Source: Vibrio sinaloensis DSM 21326 (GTDB lineage Bacteria; Pseudomonadota; Gammaproteobacteria; Enterobacterales; Vibrionaceae). From it: 64,000 nucleotides of DNA. Location of the stretch: contig NZ_AEVT01000031.1 in NCBI RefSeq assembly GCF_000189275.1, positions 1 through 64,000 of the forward strand, read 5' to 3'. Each line of letters starts with the position of its first letter. Within the stretch, counting starts at the first letter, position 1. Position numbers and translations under genes: made by a program. Shown piece by piece: positions 16,789-25,622 of the stretch. The notes beneath the pieces are model-generated. The model worked only from the letters and a program-made list of their open reading frames with translations. It did not search any database and was not told where the DNA came from.

Positions 16789-18321
16789 ATGACCGCCAAT
16801 ATGAACAAAGTGCTGCTCGATATTGCACTCAACCTCAGTTCCAACCTCAACAGCGAAAGTCAGTATCAGCACCTGATCGACGGCATTGATCAAGTATTTC
16901 CCTGCGATGCCAGCGCTTTATTTGTCTTTGATGAAGATGGGTTTCTTGTTCCTGTGGCGGCAAAAGGTTTATCCAGCAGTGTGCTTGGACGGCGCTTCTT
17001 CCCGGCCGCACACCCACGCCTTGAAGCCATTATGCATAGCAAGCAACCGGTTCGCTTTGATGCCAACTGTGAGCTGCCAGACCCATTCAGCGGCGTATTG
17101 CTCAGTGAGCAAGTAGAGCTAGATGTTCACGACTGCTTAGGGTGCAGCCTCCACGTTGGTGGTCAGTTGGTGGGTCTACTGACACTCGACTCGCTCACCG
17201 TTGGCGCGTTCGATCGCATTGAACCTGTCACCATAGAAACCTTTGCCGCTCTCGCAGCCGCAACTTTGCGTAATATTGGCCAACTTAAAGCTCTGAAAGC
17301 TCAGAACAAAAAACAAAAGCATGTCACCGAAACCTTGATCCAGCAAGCTCGCTCAAAAGAGGGCGAAATGGTCGGTTTAAGTGAACAGATGCAGCAACTG
17401 CGAAACAACATCGCGACGGTAGCAAAATCAGACTATGCCGTTTTAATCACCGGAGAAACTGGCGCTGGTAAAGAGCTGGTCGCTCACAGCGTTCACGCCC
17501 AGTCGCACCGTAGTACCAAACCCATGATTTATGTAAACTGCGCCGCTCTGCCGGAAGGCCTTGCGGAGAGCGAGCTGTTTGGTCACGTTAAAGGGGCATT
17601 TACCGGAGCAAACAGTTCAAGGGCGGGGAAATTTGAACTTGCCGACGGCGGGACCATCTTTCTAGATGAGCTGGGAGAGTTGCCCTTGGTGCTACAAGCT
17701 AAATTACTGCGCGTGATTCAACAAGGCGAACTACAGCGAGTTGGCAGTGATAAGCACTTGCTGGTCAATGTTCGTATCATCGCAGCGACCAACCGCCAAT
17801 TAGAGAAAGAAGTCGAACAAGGGCTGTTTCGTGCCGATCTCTATCACCGCCTCAATGTGTTCCCAATTGCCGTCCCTCCACTCAGAGCGCGCAGCGGCGA
17901 CATCCCCGTTCTTGCTGGCTACTTGCTAGAAAAGGTACGCAGCCAATTCAATATCCCTAACCTACATTTACATCCAAAGGCCCTAACCCAATTGGAAAGC
18001 CAATCTTGGCCGGGTAATGTTCGCGAACTGGAGCACACCCTAACCCGCGCAGCGTTACGCGCCATTCAAGAGCAGCAAACCATCATTGGCCGTCAGCACT
18101 TCGAATCGACCTCAGCAAAGACGGAAGTGAAGTTCAGCAGCAAGTACTTTCCACAGCAGAGCACGGGAATGCGTTCATTGGTCGAAGACTACCAACGTGA
18201 TTTGATTCAACACGCACTTGGTCAATCAAATGGTACCTGGTCCCAAGCGGCTGAATTTCTGCAACTTGATCGCGGAAACCTGTATCGAATGGGTAAAAAG
18301 CTTGGGGTCAGTCCAGAGTAG
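16789..18321 (+). CDS. norR: NorR, nitric-oxide-sensing sigma-54 activator
   Basis: 510 residues in three parts: N-terminal GAF domain (about 20-170) that in NorR holds a non-heme iron sensing NO, an AAA+ sigma-54 interaction domain (about 200-420) with Walker A GETGAGKE, the sigma-54 loop GAFTGA, Walker [11 protein letters not shown], and a C-terminal Fis-type helix-turn-helix ([20 protein letters not shown]). In Vibrio cholerae NorR controls NO detoxification genes. No norVW or hmp lies next to it here, but hcp at 33166 has a sigma-54 promoter with GT-N7-AC sites, a plausible target. An alternative ATG lies four codons in. Confidence 0.92.
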   Translation: MTANMNKVLLDIALNLSSNLNSESQYQHLIDGIDQVFPCDASALFVFDEDGFLVPVAAKGLSSSVLGRRFFPAAHPRLEAIMHSKQPVRFDANCELPDPFSGVLLSEQVELDVHDCLGCSLHVGGQLVGLLTLDSLTVGAFDRIEPVTIETFAALAAATLRNIGQLKALKAQNKKQKHVTETLIQQARSKEGEMVGLSEQMQQLRNNIATVAKSDYAVLITGETGAGKELVAHSVHAQSHRSTKPMIYVNCAALPEGLAESELFGHVKGAFTGANSSRAGKFELADGGTIFLDELGELPLVLQAKLLRVIQQGELQRVGSDKHLLVNVRIIAATNRQLEKEVEQGLFRADLYHRLNVFPIAVPPLRARSGDIPVLAGYLLEKVRSQFNIPNLHLHPKALTQLESQSWPGNVRELEHTLTRAALRAIQEQQTIIGRQHFESTSAKTEVKFSSKYFPQQSTGMRSLVEDYQRDLIQHALGQSNGTWSQAAEFLQLDRGNLYRMGKKLGVSPE

Positions 18322-18337
18322 GCTTACTTGAGTTACG

Positions 18338-18733
18338 TCATTCTTTATCGAAACTATCCACCACAATCGCGCCCATAGAGGCCGGCATAGCGATGACAAT
18401 AACACGGCGTAGTGAAGTATAAGGATCGCTCAGTATCGGCAGCTTATCAATGCACAGAAGAACCAAAGCAACCACCAGGGCCGCCATTAAATAAGCGGAC
18501 ACAATTCTGAACACAAATACCCCTTTTCGCTGACTCACATTGCGTTGAAACACGCTTTCATAGGTGTACAAAGAGAGAAAAATCAGAGACAAACTCACCA
18601 ACATCATCAGGTTACCAATAGGTAAGGTTTCTCCAAGTCGCCAAGCTTCTTCGGAGAATGAAATCGGTACCGCCAAGGCGAATGCACCGACAAAGATTTG
18701 CCCGGCATCTTCAACGTTGAAATTCAGCTTCAT
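18338..18733 (-). CDS. DUF2391-type membrane protein
   Basis: 131 residues with four predicted membrane segments. The sequences FVGAFALAVPISFSEEAW and VIAMPASMGAIVVDSF are typical of the DUF2391 putative integral membrane family. It starts directly after the mscS stop codon, so the two are translated together. Function unknown; pairing with an MscS channel suggests a role in the envelope. Confidence 0.8.
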   Translation of the reverse strand: MKLNFNVEDAGQIFVGAFALAVPISFSEEAWRLGETLPIGNLMMLVSLSLIFLSLYTYESVFQRNVSQRKGVFVFRIVSAYLMAALVVALVLLCIDKLPILSDPYTSLRRVIVIAMPASMGAIVVDSFDKE

Positions 18734-19279
18734 CTACTCGACCTTATCTAAAGGGGCGTTGCTTTCACTCAAACTCGGCTTCACTAGGATTTTGGTGACC
18801 CCTTTTTGCAATACTAGGTTGTTTGGATAAGTAATCACATTACCACTCTCATGACGCAAAATGACATGGAACATCGTAATGTCGATGATCGTTCCACTGA
18901 TATCGTCATCCTTATCCGAGACCTTCACTCGATCACCAATCCTGTATGGGAATACAAAGAAGATCAGCACACTCGCCGTCAGGTTGCTAAGCATCGACCA
19001 CTGTGCGACCAACGCCACACCGAGCACAGCAAATATAGACGACAAGAAGAGAGACACGTCACCGAACCCCAAATCGAGCGCAATGGTGAATAGGGAGACA
19101 AATACGATAAACAGTGCAAAACTGAATGCCTTACTGACGAATTTTTCCCTCTCCAGCGAGACTTGTTTTTTCTGCGCCAACTTACTTATCCACTGCAAAC
19201 CGAGCTTTCTCACTAGCAAGTAACCTGCGATAAGCAATACACCCAACAAGGCTTGCTGGATTAACGGTGACAACGACAT
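18734..19279 (-). CDS. Small MscS-type mechanosensitive channel
   Basis: 181 residues, shorter than E. coli MscS (286). It keeps two or three membrane helices, a pore helix region (SSIFAVLGVALVAQWSMLSN) and the MscS beta domain (FPYRIGDRVKVSD, then ISGTIIDITMFHVILRHESG and TYPNNLVLQ), but lacks most of the C-terminal alpha/beta cage. Such minimal MscS-like proteins are common. GGAGC precedes the ATG. The gene follows zntB by 11 bp and precedes the DUF2391 gene. Confidence 0.88.
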   Translation of the reverse strand: MSLSPLIQQALLGVLLIAGYLLVRKLGLQWISKLAQKKQVSLEREKFVSKAFSFALFIVFVSLFTIALDLGFGDVSLFLSSIFAVLGVALVAQWSMLSNLTASVLIFFVFPYRIGDRVKVSDKDDDISGTIIDITMFHVILRHESGNVITYPNNLVLQKGVTKILVKPSLSESNAPLDKVE

Positions 19280-19290
19280 TTATAGCTCCA

Positions 19291-20226
19291 CTAGATAAAT
19301 TTAAACTTCTTCAAAATGATGATTTCAACCACAGCAATCAACAGTAAGCTCAAGCAAAACAGAGTAAATGCCATAGGTTCATCAACTCCCGGGATTCCCC
19401 CGATGTTGACGCCAAGCAGACCAGTAAAGAAGCTAGCCGGAAGAAAGATTCCCGCAATAATCGAAAACAAATAGGTGTTACGATTCATGATTTCATTTTG
19501 TTTCTGGTTCACGCTGCCTAGGTGAAAGTTTATCTGATCAATGTAAAACTCTATTGACTCGTTTATTCGCAAGATACTGTCTAAGCCATTCTTAATCTGC
19601 AAACTCTGGGACGTTAGCATCGGCAATTGAGCATTAATCAAATCTTCGAAAACATAGCGTTGTGGCTTGATGTATCGACGGAGTTTGAGAAGGCGTAGGT
19701 GCGTCTGATTGATCTCTTTTATCGACATCGATTCATCTTGTTCAAGCTCCCCTATCGACTCCTCGATGTTACTTAGAAAATCGGCAATTAATCGATTCAC
19801 GCTGTTCATCAAAGAGGTCAAAACAGAATCGAGCGATCGTGGGCCTGAACCATTTTCTAGATCACTTAACAATTGCGAAACGGCACGCGAAGGTACTTTT
19901 CTTGTAGTGATCAAAGTGTTGTTGAACCACAAAATTCTTAGACTCAACATGTCATCAGGCTCTGAACCTTGGTTGAGGTTAATCCCCCTCAATATAACGA
20001 GGAAACAGTCTTCGGAATAGGTTTCAAAACGTGGGCGAGTATCATTGGCCAACAAGGAATCAATGATCGCACTCGGCACTTGGTTAACTGCCAACCACTC
20101 TCGTAAGCCAGCTTGTTCACGCTGACAGTGGTACCAGTTACCTTGTTCGAAAGATTCAGCAAGGTTCGGTTTGGATACAGGTTTGGCCGTGGAAAAGCAC
20201 CAACGCGAAATCAGAAAATCGCTCAT
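19291..20226 (-). CDS. zntB: ZntB-like CorA-family metal ion transporter
   Basis: 311 residues: large N-terminal cytoplasmic domain, a long stalk helix, two C-terminal membrane helices and the loop motif GVNIGGIPGVDEP. The GVNIGG(I/V)PG form is that of ZntB rather than CorA (GMNFEHMPE). ZntB moves Zn2+ coupled to a proton gradient in characterised proteins. The N-terminal WHC.. region and acidic stalk are normal. First of a same-strand run with MscS and DUF2391 behind it, and 26 bp downstream of the EAL gene. Confidence 0.88.
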   Translation of the reverse strand: MSDFLISRWCFSTAKPVSKPNLAESFEQGNWYHCQREQAGLREWLAVNQVPSAIIDSLLANDTRPRFETYSEDCFLVILRGINLNQGSEPDDMLSLRILWFNNTLITTRKVPSRAVSQLLSDLENGSGPRSLDSVLTSLMNSVNRLIADFLSNIEESIGELEQDESMSIKEINQTHLRLLKLRRYIKPQRYVFEDLINAQLPMLTSQSLQIKNGLDSILRINESIEFYIDQINFHLGSVNQKQNEIMNRNTYLFSIIAGIFLPASFFTGLLGVNIGGIPGVDEPMAFTLFCLSLLLIAVVEIIILKKFKFI

Positions 20227-20252
20227 TGGGTAAGATCCCTAACAATAAGTGG

Positions 20253-21029
20253 TTAGATTAAGCCCATATGCTTTAAATTAGGCTCAGGTAAGGCTTCAAA
20301 CTCGGGCTTGGCGATAAAATAACCTTGTTGCAACGAAATGCCAATTGAATTTAGAAAATCAAACTCAGCTTTGGTTTCCACCCCCTCCGCCAGAGGTATA
20401 ACGTCAAGCTGACGAAACATCTCAACGCATTGCTTAACAATAACTTGCCGACTTGGTGAATGATCAATGCCACGGATCAACGACATATCAATTTTGGCAA
20501 TGGTTGGATGAAACTCCGCCAATAAGTTGAGTCCAGAGTATCCGGCTCCAAAATCATCGATAGCCGTCATAAAGCCCAGAGCGTTGTAATAGTCGATAAT
20601 TCGCTTTACATGCTCTACATCATGCAGCTTTTCGACTTCCGTAAACTCGAACAGGATTTTCTCTGTCGGGAACTGATATTTAGTGGCGATACGTAACGTG
20701 GCTGCCATGCAGCGTTCAGGCTCGTAAATCGCATTTGGCAAGAAGTTAATGCTTAGCACACTGTCCATTCCCAACGAAGAGGCCAACTTTATCGCTTTCG
20801 CGCGACACTCTTGGTCGAATGCGTATTTGTTGTCTTCGTTGACCTGAGATAACACATGCAAGGCGGGTTCATTGTGGTTGCCTCTCACTAATGCCTCATA
20901 GGCAAAAATTTCACCGCGCGCCACATCATAAATAGGCTGAAATGCCATAGAAAAGTCGTCAACCTTCCACTTTTTGCACTTGCACTGTTCACATTGATTC
21001 GCGTACTTTTCGCCCTCGTCATCAACCAA
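20253..21029 (-). CDS. EAL-domain cyclic-di-GMP phosphodiesterase with Cys cluster
   Basis: Stand-alone EAL domain of about 258 residues, with all expected active-site signatures: EALVRG, SINFLPNAIY, FEFTEVEKL, DDFGAGYSG, the Lys of IAKIDMSLI, AEGVET and the final QGYFIAKP. It should hydrolyse c-di-GMP to pGpG. A short N-terminal tail carries CEQCKC, a possible metal or redox site that is not part of the EAL fold. The frame opens at a GTG at 21047 with no ribosome site; GGAGG lies seven bases before a TTG at 21029, which I take as the start. Related short Cys-tail EAL proteins are found next to BLUF or sensor domains, but none is fused here. Confidence 0.85.
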   Translation of the reverse strand: MVDDEGEKYANQCEQCKCKKWKVDDFSMAFQPIYDVARGEIFAYEALVRGNHNEPALHVLSQVNEDNKYAFDQECRAKAIKLASSLGMDSVLSINFLPNAIYEPERCMAATLRIATKYQFPTEKILFEFTEVEKLHDVEHVKRIIDYYNALGFMTAIDDFGAGYSGLNLLAEFHPTIAKIDMSLIRGIDHSPSRQVIVKQCVEMFRQLDVIPLAEGVETKAEFDFLNSIGISLQQGYFIAKPEFEALPEPNLKHMGLI

Positions 21030-21145
21030 AATCAAACCTCCAAGCACCAGAATGCTATCAATTGAATAGATAACAGAAGCTTAGCTTAGGATTGCTCGAA
21101 GCGCGAAAGGATGACAGGTAACCTAACAAGAGCGTCGCTAGAGAA

Positions 21146-21167
21146 GCTGGGTGAGGGCTCACCCAGC
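21146..21167 (-). terminator. Strong hairpin after ribB
   Basis: GCTGGGTGA and TCACCCAGC form a perfect 9-bp stem with a 4-nt loop just downstream of the ribB stop on the minus strand. The following tract is only moderately T-rich. It is the likely 3' end of the long sugar operon. Confidence 0.6.
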
Positions 21168-21187
21168 GGGTAAATGATTGCAGGGGC

Positions 21188-22297
21188 TTAACTCTCTATG
21201 TATTCAACCACCTCTAAACCAAATCCGGACAAGGCATGATATTTCTTGTTCGCAGAGGATAGCAGATTCATTTTTGACACGCCAAGATCCGCAAGAATTT
21301 GCGAGCCGACACCTATCTGTCGAGTGGTGTGAACTTTCTTCCCAAGTACCGCCTTCTGCCCACTGTCTTCGGCTTGGTAGTGCTTCACACGGTTAACCAC
21401 CGATTGTGAGCTTTCTGACTGGCCGAGAATGACCAGCACACCTCCATCATTGGCAATCTTGTGCATCGCCTTATCCAATGGCCACGCTTGTGTTCGATCT
21501 CGCTGAGACAGCAATACGTCGTTAAACGTATCTTGCAGGTGCACACGTACATTCGTCGGCTGCTGATTGATTTCTCCACGGCACAGGGCGTAGTGAATTT
21601 GGTTATCAATGGTGTCGAGATACGTCACCATTGAGAATTCGCCAAATTCCGTTGGCAATTGACACTGTGCCACACGCTCTATCGTCGTCTCATTGCTATT
21701 GCGGTATTCAATCAGGTCAGCGATTGTGCCTAATTTGATACCGTGCTTTTCAGCAAAGACCTCCAGTTCTGGTCTGCGTGCCATGGTGCCATCTTCATTG
21801 AGTATTTCGACGATCACTGACGCTGGTTCCAACCCCGCCAAGCGCGCGAGATCACAGCCTGCCTCAGTGTGGCCTGCGCGAACCAGTACACCGCCTTCTT
21901 TAGCCGCGAGGGGGAAAATGTGTCCCGGTTGAACGAGATCCTGCGCTTGGGCATCAGCGGCCACTGCCGCCTGTATCGTCACTGCGCGATCTTCGGCAGA
22001 AATCCCAGTGGTGACCCCTTGTGCCGCTTCAATCGATACTGTAAAAGCCGTCGCCCAAGGCTCTGTCGGGTTGGAAACCATAGGAAAAAGGTTCAAGTGC
22101 TCACACCTTTGCTTCGTTAAGGTCAAACAAATCAACCCTCGCCCATGAGTCGCCATAAAGTTGATGTCTTGTGCGCTGACATATTGCGCAGCCATCATGA
22201 TGTCACCTTCATTTTCCCTATCTTCGTCGTCCATTAAAATCACCATCTTTCCTTGACGATAATCTTCAATCACATCTTTTATATTGCTTATCGGCAT
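21188..22297 (-). CDS. ribB: 3,4-dihydroxy-2-butanone-4-phosphate synthase with degenerate GTP cyclohydrolase II domain
   Basis: 369 residues. The N-terminal half (about 1-205) is a complete RibB: the acidic loop [20 protein letters not shown] and the [16 protein letters not shown] motif. It converts ribulose 5-phosphate to 3,4-dihydroxy-2-butanone 4-phosphate and formate. The C-terminal half aligns with GTP cyclohydrolase II, but the zinc motif (normally three Cys in C-x10-C-x-C) is replaced by [20 protein letters not shown], so that activity should be absent. Its start is 6 bp after the TIM-barrel gene upstream. Being last gene of a sugar catabolic operon, not behind an FMN riboswitch, makes a catabolic or salvage role possible. 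Confidence 0.88.
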   Translation of the reverse strand: MPISNIKDVIEDYRQGKMVILMDDEDRENEGDIMMAAQYVSAQDINFMATHGRGLICLTLTKQRCEHLNLFPMVSNPTEPWATAFTVSIEAAQGVTTGISAEDRAVTIQAAVAADAQAQDLVQPGHIFPLAAKEGGVLVRAGHTEAGCDLARLAGLEPASVIVEILNEDGTMARRPELEVFAEKHGIKLGTIADLIEYRNSNETTIERVAQCQLPTEFGEFSMVTYLDTIDNQIHYALCRGEINQQPTNVRVHLQDTFNDVLLSQRDRTQAWPLDKAMHKIANDGGVLVILGQSESSQSVVNRVKHYQAEDSGQKAVLGKKVHTTRQIGVGSQILADLGVSKMNLLSSANKKYHALSGFGLEVVEYIES

Positions 22298-22303
22298 ACG
22301 ACA

Positions 22304-23155
22304 CTACCTATGAGTTGGTTGAGAAGCGGCTGTAATGTAATCGACGCTTTGCGCCAATGCGTGGATGATGTTGTCCATGGTTTCCGGCGCTCTACCACGA
22401 ATTGGGAAAGAGTCTTTGCGTCGATACATACGCAGTGGTTTTTCAATGCTGAATGGAATTGTGCGAGCGGCTAATGCAGGAATGATCGTGTTGTAATCAA
22501 TGATCCCCTGACCTAACGCCGGAAATGTGAAACGATCATCGTGCACTTTGACATCTTTAACATGAAAATGACGGCAAAACGGCAGCGCTATTTTAGCCTC
22601 CTCTCCTGGGCTCAAATTGGGCACTAAAGAGACTGAATTACCCGGGTCAAAATTAAGCGCCAGAGCTTCACTTTCCACTTCGGAGAGAATTCGAACCCCA
22701 TCGTGAGCGCTGGCAAACGCGTTAAAATTGTGGTCACCTCCGTTTTCGATACAAATGATGCGCCCTTTGTCTTGCGCGTAGTCAGTCAGCACCTTTAGGT
22801 TCTGCACGATTAAGTGACGGTCGGCAATAGGTCCCGTGCACGTATTGAGGTAAACAGCCCCGAGTTGCTCGGCGAAGTCGATTCGCGCCATGAACTCTTC
22901 AATGGCATTCGGCGAGGCAAGATTCATGGTACAGCCTAACGCGTCGGTAGTTAGCCCCTCTTTTTCCATCAGATTATTGAGATAACCTGCATGAGTGGCC
23001 GAAAACATATCGCTATCCAACTGGCCGACATAGCCTTGATTGAAAGCGAACTCGACCTTATTGACGCCCAAACCTTTGATTGTTTTCAGTGACGTTTTCA
23101 AGTCGTGGCCATCGAAAATTGCAGTGTTAATGGCCAGTCTATCTATGATAGTCAT
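22304..23155 (-). CDS. Xylose-isomerase-like TIM barrel sugar epimerase/isomerase
   Basis: 283 residues of the AP endonuclease 2/xylose isomerase-like superfamily. Putative metal and catalytic residues are Glu in CIENGGDHN, Asp in ALNFDPGNS, His in FHVKDVK and Glu in FSIEKPLR. Members include epimerases and isomerases of tetruloses, hexuloses and their phosphates; the LerI protein of tetritol pathways in mycobacteria is, as I recall, one of this superfamily. AAGGAAA precedes the ATG. Operon position between tpi and ribB suggests it works on a phosphorylated ketose. Exact substrate not determinable. Confidence 0.8.
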   Translation of the reverse strand: MTIIDRLAINTAIFDGHDLKTSLKTIKGLGVNKVEFAFNQGYVGQLDSDMFSATHAGYLNNLMEKEGLTTDALGCTMNLASPNAIEEFMARIDFAEQLGAVYLNTCTGPIADRHLIVQNLKVLTDYAQDKGRIICIENGGDHNFNAFASAHDGVRILSEVESEALALNFDPGNSVSLVPNLSPGEEAKIALPFCRHFHVKDVKVHDDRFTFPALGQGIIDYNTIIPALAARTIPFSIEKPLRMYRRKDSFPIRGRAPETMDNIIHALAQSVDYITAASQPTHR

Positions 23156-23208
23156 CGGTAATTTCCTTTACTCTTTTTGGGGTGGTAATCATGGTGTTTA
23201 ATCAATGA

Positions 23209-23985
23209 CTACTTTGAGCGCTGACGAAGGGCAATGCTGAGCAACTCTGCGTACCCCTCCGCTTGCCAAGCACTTCTGCCCACAAACACACCGTCTATAT
23301 TGGGTTGAGCCAATAAGCCTTCGGCGTTGTCAAGGTTAACGCTACCGCCGCAGACAAGCGTCATGTCATTCGCGCAAGCTTGGCCATATTGCTGCTGCAA
23401 GGCTTGCCGTATGGCTAAATGAACCCACTCTGCCTCTTCGTTTGTCGCTGGTGTGCCTTGTTCGCCAATTGCCCAAACAGGTTCATAGGCAATGATCACC
23501 TGCGCTAACTGATGAGATTCAACGCCAAACAGGGCGATTTTAACTTGGCGGACAACCGACTCTATTGAGACCCCCCACTTCTTCTCTTGCGCGGTATCCC
23601 CCACGCAGACAAGCGGCGTTAAGCCATGTTTCAGGGCGGCTCGGACTTTGAGGTTGACTGTCTCGTCGGTTTCGCCAAACATCGCGCGGCGCTCAGAGTG
23701 ACCAATCTCAACAACCGAGGCGCCACACTCTTTCACCATTAGCGGTGACACCTCTCCAGTAAAGGCACCCTGATCTTGCCACCCCATGTTTTGCGCACCG
23801 ATAAGAATGGGCAAATTCGAGAAGCTCTCCGCCACTTGAGAAATGTATGGGAATGGCGGGATCACAAAAGCTTGAATGGTATCTTCACTCTCTATCAAAG
23901 CAGGCGTTACAGCAGAGGCCCACGCTTGTGCTGCACGCTTGTCTTTGGTCATTTTCCAGCTTGTTCCAATCCAGATCTTCTTCAT
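23209..23985 (-). CDS. tpiA: Triosephosphate isomerase paralogue (EryH-like)
   Basis: 258 residues of the TIM family with catalytic His96 (VEIGHSERR) and Glu168 (AYEPVWAIG) and Lys11. The N-terminal motif reads WIGTSWKM, with Ser9 in place of the invariant Asn of NWKM in glycolytic enzymes. That WIGTSWKM form is the one I associate with the erythritol-pathway paralogue (EryH/TpiA2, L-erythrulose 1-phosphate isomerase). The C-terminal VCGGSVN and GVFVGRSAW phosphate motifs are present. It overlaps dhaL by 4 bp, so the two are coupled. Likely acts on the DhaKL product rather than in glycolysis. Confidence 0.85.
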   Translation of the reverse strand: MKKIWIGTSWKMTKDKRAAQAWASAVTPALIESEDTIQAFVIPPFPYISQVAESFSNLPILIGAQNMGWQDQGAFTGEVSPLMVKECGASVVEIGHSERRAMFGETDETVNLKVRAALKHGLTPLVCVGDTAQEKKWGVSIESVVRQVKIALFGVESHQLAQVIIAYEPVWAIGEQGTPATNEEAEWVHLAIRQALQQQYGQACANDMTLVCGGSVNLDNAEGLLAQPNIDGVFVGRSAWQAEGYAELLSIALRQRSK

Positions 23986-24614
23986 GCTGCAACCTGCTCC
24001 GTCGCAAATTCACACATAAACTGAAGAATAAAAGCCATTGACATCGCCCCTGGATCCGGGTGACCAAGTGAACGTTCACCCAGCGTTTTAGCTTTGCCTG
24101 TTGTGGCGATCATCTGCTTGGTGGCTTCAACCCCGAGAGCCGCAGCGTCAGCGATACTCGGTAAATGTTCCGCCAAGTCACCTTCAAGAGTCTCACTCAC
24201 TTCAACGGCAGCAACTAACGCATCAATCATGGTTTTATCCCCCGGCTTAGCACCACCGCGGTCATAAACGCCTTGTAACCCTCCGGCTAAAAATGCCGCT
24301 AAGGTTTGAGCATCTAACTCTTGAGCCCCTTTGATCGATTTAGCACCAGAGCGGAACAAGGTGCCAAAAATCGCTCCAGACGCGCCCCCCATCGTCGCCA
24401 TCATGGTAGAGCCGATTTTTAGCAGCAGTTTGCTCACGTCTTCGGGCTGATAGTCGCTCGCAAGTAATTCTGCGACCGCTTTAAATCCTCGCTCCATACC
24501 TATGCCGTGGTCACCATCGCCGATGGCTTGATCATACTTAGTGAGAACCGGTTCACTGGCGACCATTTTTTGAGCGACATGCGCCATCATGTCTTTTGTT
24601 GTTACTGCATCCAT
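23982..24614 (-). CDS. dhaL: DhaL-type kinase nucleotide-binding subunit
   Basis: 210-residue DhaL/Dak2 domain, all helical, with the Mg-binding aspartates Asp28, Asp33 and Asp35 in YDQAIGDGDHG, the GGASGAIFGTLF phosphate-binding segment and DGAKPGDKTMID-like GGAKPGDKTMID. It transfers phosphate to the ketose held by DhaK. There is no dhaM phosphotransferase gene here, which in E. coli donates phosphate from PEP; the enzyme may therefore be ATP-dependent like fused kinases, or use a DhaM encoded elsewhere. Two bp separate it from dhaK, and it overlaps tpi. Confidence 0.92.
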   Translation of the reverse strand: MDAVTTKDMMAHVAQKMVASEPVLTKYDQAIGDGDHGIGMERGFKAVAELLASDYQPEDVSKLLLKIGSTMMATMGGASGAIFGTLFRSGAKSIKGAQELDAQTLAAFLAGGLQGVYDRGGAKPGDKTMIDALVAAVEVSETLEGDLAEHLPSIADAAALGVEATKQMIATTGKAKTLGERSLGHPDPGAMSMAFILQFMCEFATEQVAA

Positions 24615-24616
24615 AG

Positions 24617-25618
24617 TTATTTCCTCAAAGCAAATGAATCACACGGTAAATCAAACAGGTTTTTAAGCTCCTCATCGAGTTTCATGAGCGTAATTGAATA
24701 ACCCGACATCTCTTGTGACGTACAGTAACTGCCAACGAGAGTGTCATGGACAGTGATGCCACGTTCAGCCAGCTTGGCATGAGCTTGACGCGTTGCGATG
24801 AGCAGCTCCATGTACGTTGACGCCCCTAGGTTATTCACCAGTAGGCACACTTCATCACCCGATTGATAAGGAAGGTCTTGGCATAGCTGATCAATTAAGC
24901 GCTCGACCACCTTATCTGCCGAGGTCATCAGCTCTCTTGAAACGCCGGGCTCTCCGTGCAGGCCCATGCCAATCTCAAGCTCATCGTCCGGGAGCTCAAA
25001 ATTAAAGCTATTGGTTTGTGGTACCGAGCCTGCGGATAGCGCAACGCCAATCGAGCGAGTGTAGTCGCGCGCACGCTCGGTTACCGCAACGATCTGATCA
25101 AAATCATTGTAAGCCTCTGAGGCAGCACCCGCGATTTTGAGAACAAACAAGTCTCCTGCTGTCCCGCGACGCTCTTGAATCTTATCTAATGGGGCGGAGG
25201 CAACATCGTCCCAAACACGTATCGTGTGGGTGCGAATGTCATCATCATCGGCAAGCTCAGCGGCGATGTCGAAGTTCATGTTGTCGCCCGCGTAATTGCC
25301 ATAAATGTAGATGACGCCTTTGCCATTATTGACCGCTTCGGTCGCTTGCAAAATAACGTTTGGTGCAGGTGCCGCAAAGATATCTCCCAGCGCAGCTGCA
25401 TCCGCAAGACCTGGGCCAAGGTAGCCAGCAAACAAAGGCTCATGACCTGCACCGCCACCCGTTAATATCGCGACTTTATCTGCTGGGAAATCGGTTCGAA
25501 TCGCCGCAGTCACACCCGGAAGGGCTTCTAACTTACCATTCATCGCGACCATTAGGCCCTCAAACTGTTCTTGTGCGACGTTTAAAGGCTCGTTAATCAG
25601 TTTCTTAGGTTTTCTCAT
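24617..25618 (-). CDS. dhaK: DhaK-type ketose-binding kinase subunit
   Basis: 333-residue Dak1 domain. GGGAGHEP at 54-61 includes His59, IYGNYAGDNMNFD includes the catalytic Asp near 112, and His221 in GMGLHGEPG is the residue that binds the ketone covalently as a hemiaminal. It holds dihydroxyacetone or a related small ketose such as erythrulose. Paired with dhaL 2 bp downstream and preceded by the pdxA paralogue 4 bp upstream. Substrate choice between dihydroxyacetone and a tetrulose cannot be read from sequence by eye. Confidence 0.92.
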   Translation of the reverse strand: MRKPKKLINEPLNVAQEQFEGLMVAMNGKLEALPGVTAAIRTDFPADKVAILTGGGAGHEPLFAGYLGPGLADAAALGDIFAAPAPNVILQATEAVNNGKGVIYIYGNYAGDNMNFDIAAELADDDDIRTHTIRVWDDVASAPLDKIQERRGTAGDLFVLKIAGAASEAYNDFDQIVAVTERARDYTRSIGVALSAGSVPQTNSFNFELPDDELEIGMGLHGEPGVSRELMTSADKVVERLIDQLCQDLPYQSGDEVCLLVNNLGASTYMELLIATRQAHAKLAERGITVHDTLVGSYCTSQEMSGYSITLMKLDEELKNLFDLPCDSFALRK

Positions 25619-25622
25619 CGGC

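Noticed and set aside
22298-22303. FMN riboswitch before ribB
   Set aside because: Six bases separate ribB from the preceding gene, so no riboswitch leader can fit.
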